Source: an uncultured Acidobacteriota bacterium (GTDB taxonomy: Bacteria; Acidobacteriota; Terriglobia; Terriglobales; Acidobacteriaceae). From it: a stretch of DNA of 5,962 nt. Positions 4,045-5,962 of this stretch are shown here, piece by piece. The position numbers and the translations under genes were made by a program. The notes below the pieces were generated by a model that saw only the letters and a list, made by a program, of their open reading frames with translations, searched no databases and had not been told where the DNA came from. The stretch spans positions 1 to 5,962 of the forward strand of contig CAILBQ010000776.1 in assembly GCA_903832475.1 (NCBI GenBank), given 5' to 3'. Numbering within the stretch: the first letter of the stretch is position 1; each line of letters starts with the position of its first letter.

Positions 4045-5962
4045 GACCGGAATGCTGTCCATGTTCGCAGATGTTGAGCTGGTCTGGATCGTCAGAACGG
4101 AGTTGGCCGTCCCGGCACCGGGAGTCACTGAGGCAGGGGAAAAGCTGGCCGAGGCACCCGTCGGCAATCCAGATGCTGCCAGCGTGATCGCGCTGTTGTA
4201 AGGCCCTCCCGTGGTCCCGACGTTGATCGTGAACAGCGCGGCGGCGCCTCGTTTTGCCGTCGCGGTCGCTGGACTGGCGGAGACGTTGAATTCTCCCTGA
4301 GGGGGTGCTGTGCCGGTTCCGCTCAGCGTGATGACGGCCGGTGACGTGGAGGCGTTGGTGGCGATGGTGATCGATGCTGAGTAGGTTGTCGCCGCTGCCG
4401 GGGTGAAAGTAACAGTGATGGCGCAGCTTGCACCTGCCGCCAGAGAAGCTCCGCAGTTGTTCGTCTCGGCAAAGTCGGTGGGGTTGGCGCCGGTGACGGA
4501 GATTCCCGAAATCTGCAATATCGCCTGACCGCTGTTGGTCAACGTCGAGGACTTTGCTGCACTCGTTGTCCCCTGAGTTTGATTGCTGAAGCTGAGCGAA
4601 CCCGCCGAGAGCGAGGTTGCGGGGAATTGCAGGGTGTAGGTTGCGGAGGAGACGGCGCTGTCTTCGTAGCCTCCCAGCTTGCCGACCGCCTTCAAGGTGG
4701 TTCCGGTCGTCGCAATTGTGATTGGGGATGAGTACAGCACGCCGTTGGATGGGCCGGATCCGTCGGTCGTGTAGAAAATCTGGGCTCCGGTTGTGGTTGA
4801 CGCCAGGCTGACAGTCTGACTGCCGCTGTACGTGCCGCCGGGCGGCGTGATTGTGGGTTTGGCCACTTGCAGCGTGTAGGTGGCAGAGGCGACGGCACTG
4901 TTGGCGTCTCCCGTAGCGATGGCGATTGCTTTCAGAGTTGTGGCATTCTGCGCGATAGAGACGGGAGCGCTGTAGAGCGTAGAAGTTGCGCTGGGAGCCG
5001 AGCCGTCCGTGGTGTAGTAGATTTTCGCGCCGGCGGTGCTGTCGGTGATGGTGACGGATTGGTTGCTGTTGTAGGTGCCCGTACCTGGCGTGAGAACCGG
5101 CGTGGCCGTCGTGATTGCCTGGGTGCCGGTGCCGGTTACGACAAAGGTGGTCGTGGTGGTGATGTTGTCGCCGGGGATGACCGAGACCACGGTGATGGTG
5201 GCGCTGTAGGCCTTCGCGTTGGTGGGCGAAAACGTGATGCTGAGCTGGCAGCTCTGGCCAGGAGAGTAGCTCGAGGTGCAGGTTCCTGCGTTCACCGCAA
5301 ATGCAGGGTCACTGGAGGCTAGAGATTGAATCTGAGAGGATTCGTTGTAACCCTGGGCGGTCAGGGTTTCGGTCTTGGGGGCGCTGGTGGTTCCGGTGTT
5401 CTGCGAACCAAAGCTCAGGGTGGCAGGGCTGGCGACGTTGTAGATGCCGACCGAGGTTCCAGTAACCGAAATCGTCGAGATGGAGTTGGACGAATTCAGC
5501 GAATTGGACTTCACGGTGATGGTGCCGGAATATTTTCCTGCATGAGCCGGAGTAAACGTCGCAACGATCTGGCAGACTGCTCCAGCGGCTACCTGGATGC
5601 TTGGCGCGCAGTGATTCGGCTGGCTGGCGTCGAGGCTGAAATCTGCATCGTCCAGGGTGAAGGCGGAGATGATCAGCGACTGGTTTCCGCCGTTGTAGAT
5701 GGCGCCCGCCTGGGCGCTGCTGGTGGCGCCGATGCCCACGTTGCCAAAGTCAATGACGGTGCTGGAGTGAGAGCGATCCACCACGTCCAGGGTGGTGTAG
5801 TTGGAGATGTTGACCGTGCCATCCGGACCCACCGATACGCCGAGAGGCGAGGCGCTCGAGTCAAGGACGACCGACGGAGTGGAGTAATCAGTCCGGGACA
5901 GGACGGCTACGCCGCCTGTGGAACTGTAGCGCGTCGCGTAAAGGGTGTTGGCGGCGTCGACG
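3808..5962 (-). CDS. Large multi-domain surface protein with ASH/Ig-like and chitobiase-C-like domains, 5' end outside window
   Basis: The frame stays open to the right edge: 43 codons before the GTG at 5832 read VDAANTLYATRYSSTGGVAV and onward, so the GTG is internal and the true start lies outside. In-window length is 717 residues. Numbering from the GTG codon, domains are: beta-propeller (NHL-like) remnant before about 20; ASPM/SPD-2/Hydin-like Ig domains at 25-126, 131-237 and 405-508, each with an F-G/S-N/F-S start and a C...F-T/S-P core; chitobiase C-terminal-like domains at 243-322 and 325-402, each with I-(Y/F)-Y-T-T-D-G-S; an Ig-like domain at 514-584; then a tail with hydrophobic segment 597-612, basic RRQRRQWSRR (613-622), second hydrophobic segment 623-640, LLGCGG and a final strand-like TTTITVTATS to ELTVD. 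Proteins of this build are common in Acidobacteria as exported, uncharacterised surface proteins. Role in adhesion or glycan contact is inference. The gene ends in TAG. Confidence 0.85.
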   Translation of the reverse strand, partial: VDAANTLYATRYSSTGGVAVLSRTDYSTPSVVLDSSASPLGVSVGPDGTVNISNYTTLDVVDRSHSSTVIDFGNVGIGATSSAQAGAIYNGGNQSLIISAFTLDDADFSLDASQPNHCAPSIQVAAGAVCQIVATFTPAHAGKYSGTITVKSNSLNSSNSISTISVTGTSVGIYNVASPATLSFGSQNTGTTSAPKTETLTAQGYNESSQIQSLASSDPAFAVNAGTCTSSYSPGQSCQLSITFSPTNAKAYSATITVVSVIPGDNITTTTTFVVTGTGTQAITTATPVLTPGTGTYNSNQSVTITDSTAGAKIYYTTDGSAPSATSTLYSAPVSIAQNATTLKAIAIATGDANSAVASATYTLQVAKPTITPPGGTYSGSQTVSLASTTTGAQIFYTTDGSGPSNGVLYSSPITIATTGTTLKAVGKLGGYEDSAVSSATYTLQFPATSLSAGSLSFSNQTQGTTSAAKSSTLTNSGQAILQISGISVTGANPTDFAETNNCGASLAAGASCAITVTFTPAAATTYSASITIATNASTSPAVITLSGTGTAPPQGEFNVSASPATATAKRGAAALFTINVGTTGGPYNSAITLAASGLPTGASASFSPASVTPGAGTANSVLTIQTSSTSANMDSIPVWPAGSLSLALLFFTIPRRQRRQWSRRLLLVLLMLASFSAATVLLGCGGHSKRPVTTTITVTATSGADSHSTTVELTVD
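4627..5106 (-). repeat. Tandem chitobiase-C-like domain pair
   Basis: Two consecutive domains of about 80 residues share the order P-x-(L/I)-(T)-P-(P/G)-G-(T)-Y, IYYTTDGS/IFYTTDGS, LYS(A/S)P(V/I)(S/T)IA, TTLKA(I/V) and S-A-V-x-S-A-T-Y-T-L-Q. They match the pattern of the CHB_HEX C-terminal (Fn3-associated) domain found at the ends of chitobiases and many secreted proteins. The pair is an in-frame duplication inside the large surface protein. Confidence 0.75.

Noticed and set aside
3808..4062. Possible separate small lipoprotein gene starting at the internal ATG at 4060-4062 (MDSIPVWPAG) in the 3808 gene
   Set aside because: There is no ribosome site before that ATG and the frame is continuous with the upstream Ig-like domain, so a C-terminal tail of the large protein is the simpler reading.

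Overview
The window most likely comes from a member of the Acidobacteriota (class Terriglobia, the Granulicella/Edaphobacter/Terriglobus type of soil bacterium). This is inferred from high GC and from two very large, low-complexity secreted proteins whose domain styles recur in that phylum: ASPM/SPD-2/Hydin-like and chitobiase-C-like repeats ending in a double-hydrophobic GCGG tail, and a fibre-like protein built of GVYG-type decapeptides. No taxonomic marker is present except one tRNA, so the assignment is an inference.

Layout. Positions 1-380 (minus strand) hold the start of a Tat-exported glycoside hydrolase family 2 enzyme, probably a beta-galactosidase, cut by the left edge. Positions 381-583 form a divergent intergenic region. 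It carries a good ribosome binding site, a candidate promoter for the hydrolase, and a LacI/cre-like operator overlapping that promoter's -35 box. Positions 584-671 (plus strand) are a complete tRNA-Ser(GGA) with an encoded CCA end. Positions 672-982 contain no supportable gene, only two inverted repeats; one of them lies just after the stop of the next minus-strand gene and may end its transcript.

Positions 983-3649 (minus) encode an 888-residue secreted fibre-like protein: signal peptide, N-terminal domain, tail-fibre-like head segment, a stalk of duplicated blocks and 10-residue repeats, and a compact C-terminal domain. A 158-bp gap with small hairpins separates it from the upstream minus-strand gene. 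That gene (3808 to beyond 5962) encodes a multi-domain, cell-surface-type protein: a beta-propeller-like end, three ASH-type Ig domains, two chitobiase-C-like domains, and an unusual tail with two hydrophobic segments and a lipobox-like LLGC.

Functionally the window combines extracellular sugar hydrolysis (the GH2 enzyme, possibly under a LacI-type regulator) with two large envelope or extracellular proteins that could serve in adhesion or matrix formation. There is no sequence evidence that the three proteins act in one pathway. I see no CRISPR array, insertion sequence, phage gene cluster or defence system. The items most worth a second look are the C-terminal tail of the 3808 gene, the in-register decapeptide stalk of the 983 gene and the operator at 495-508.
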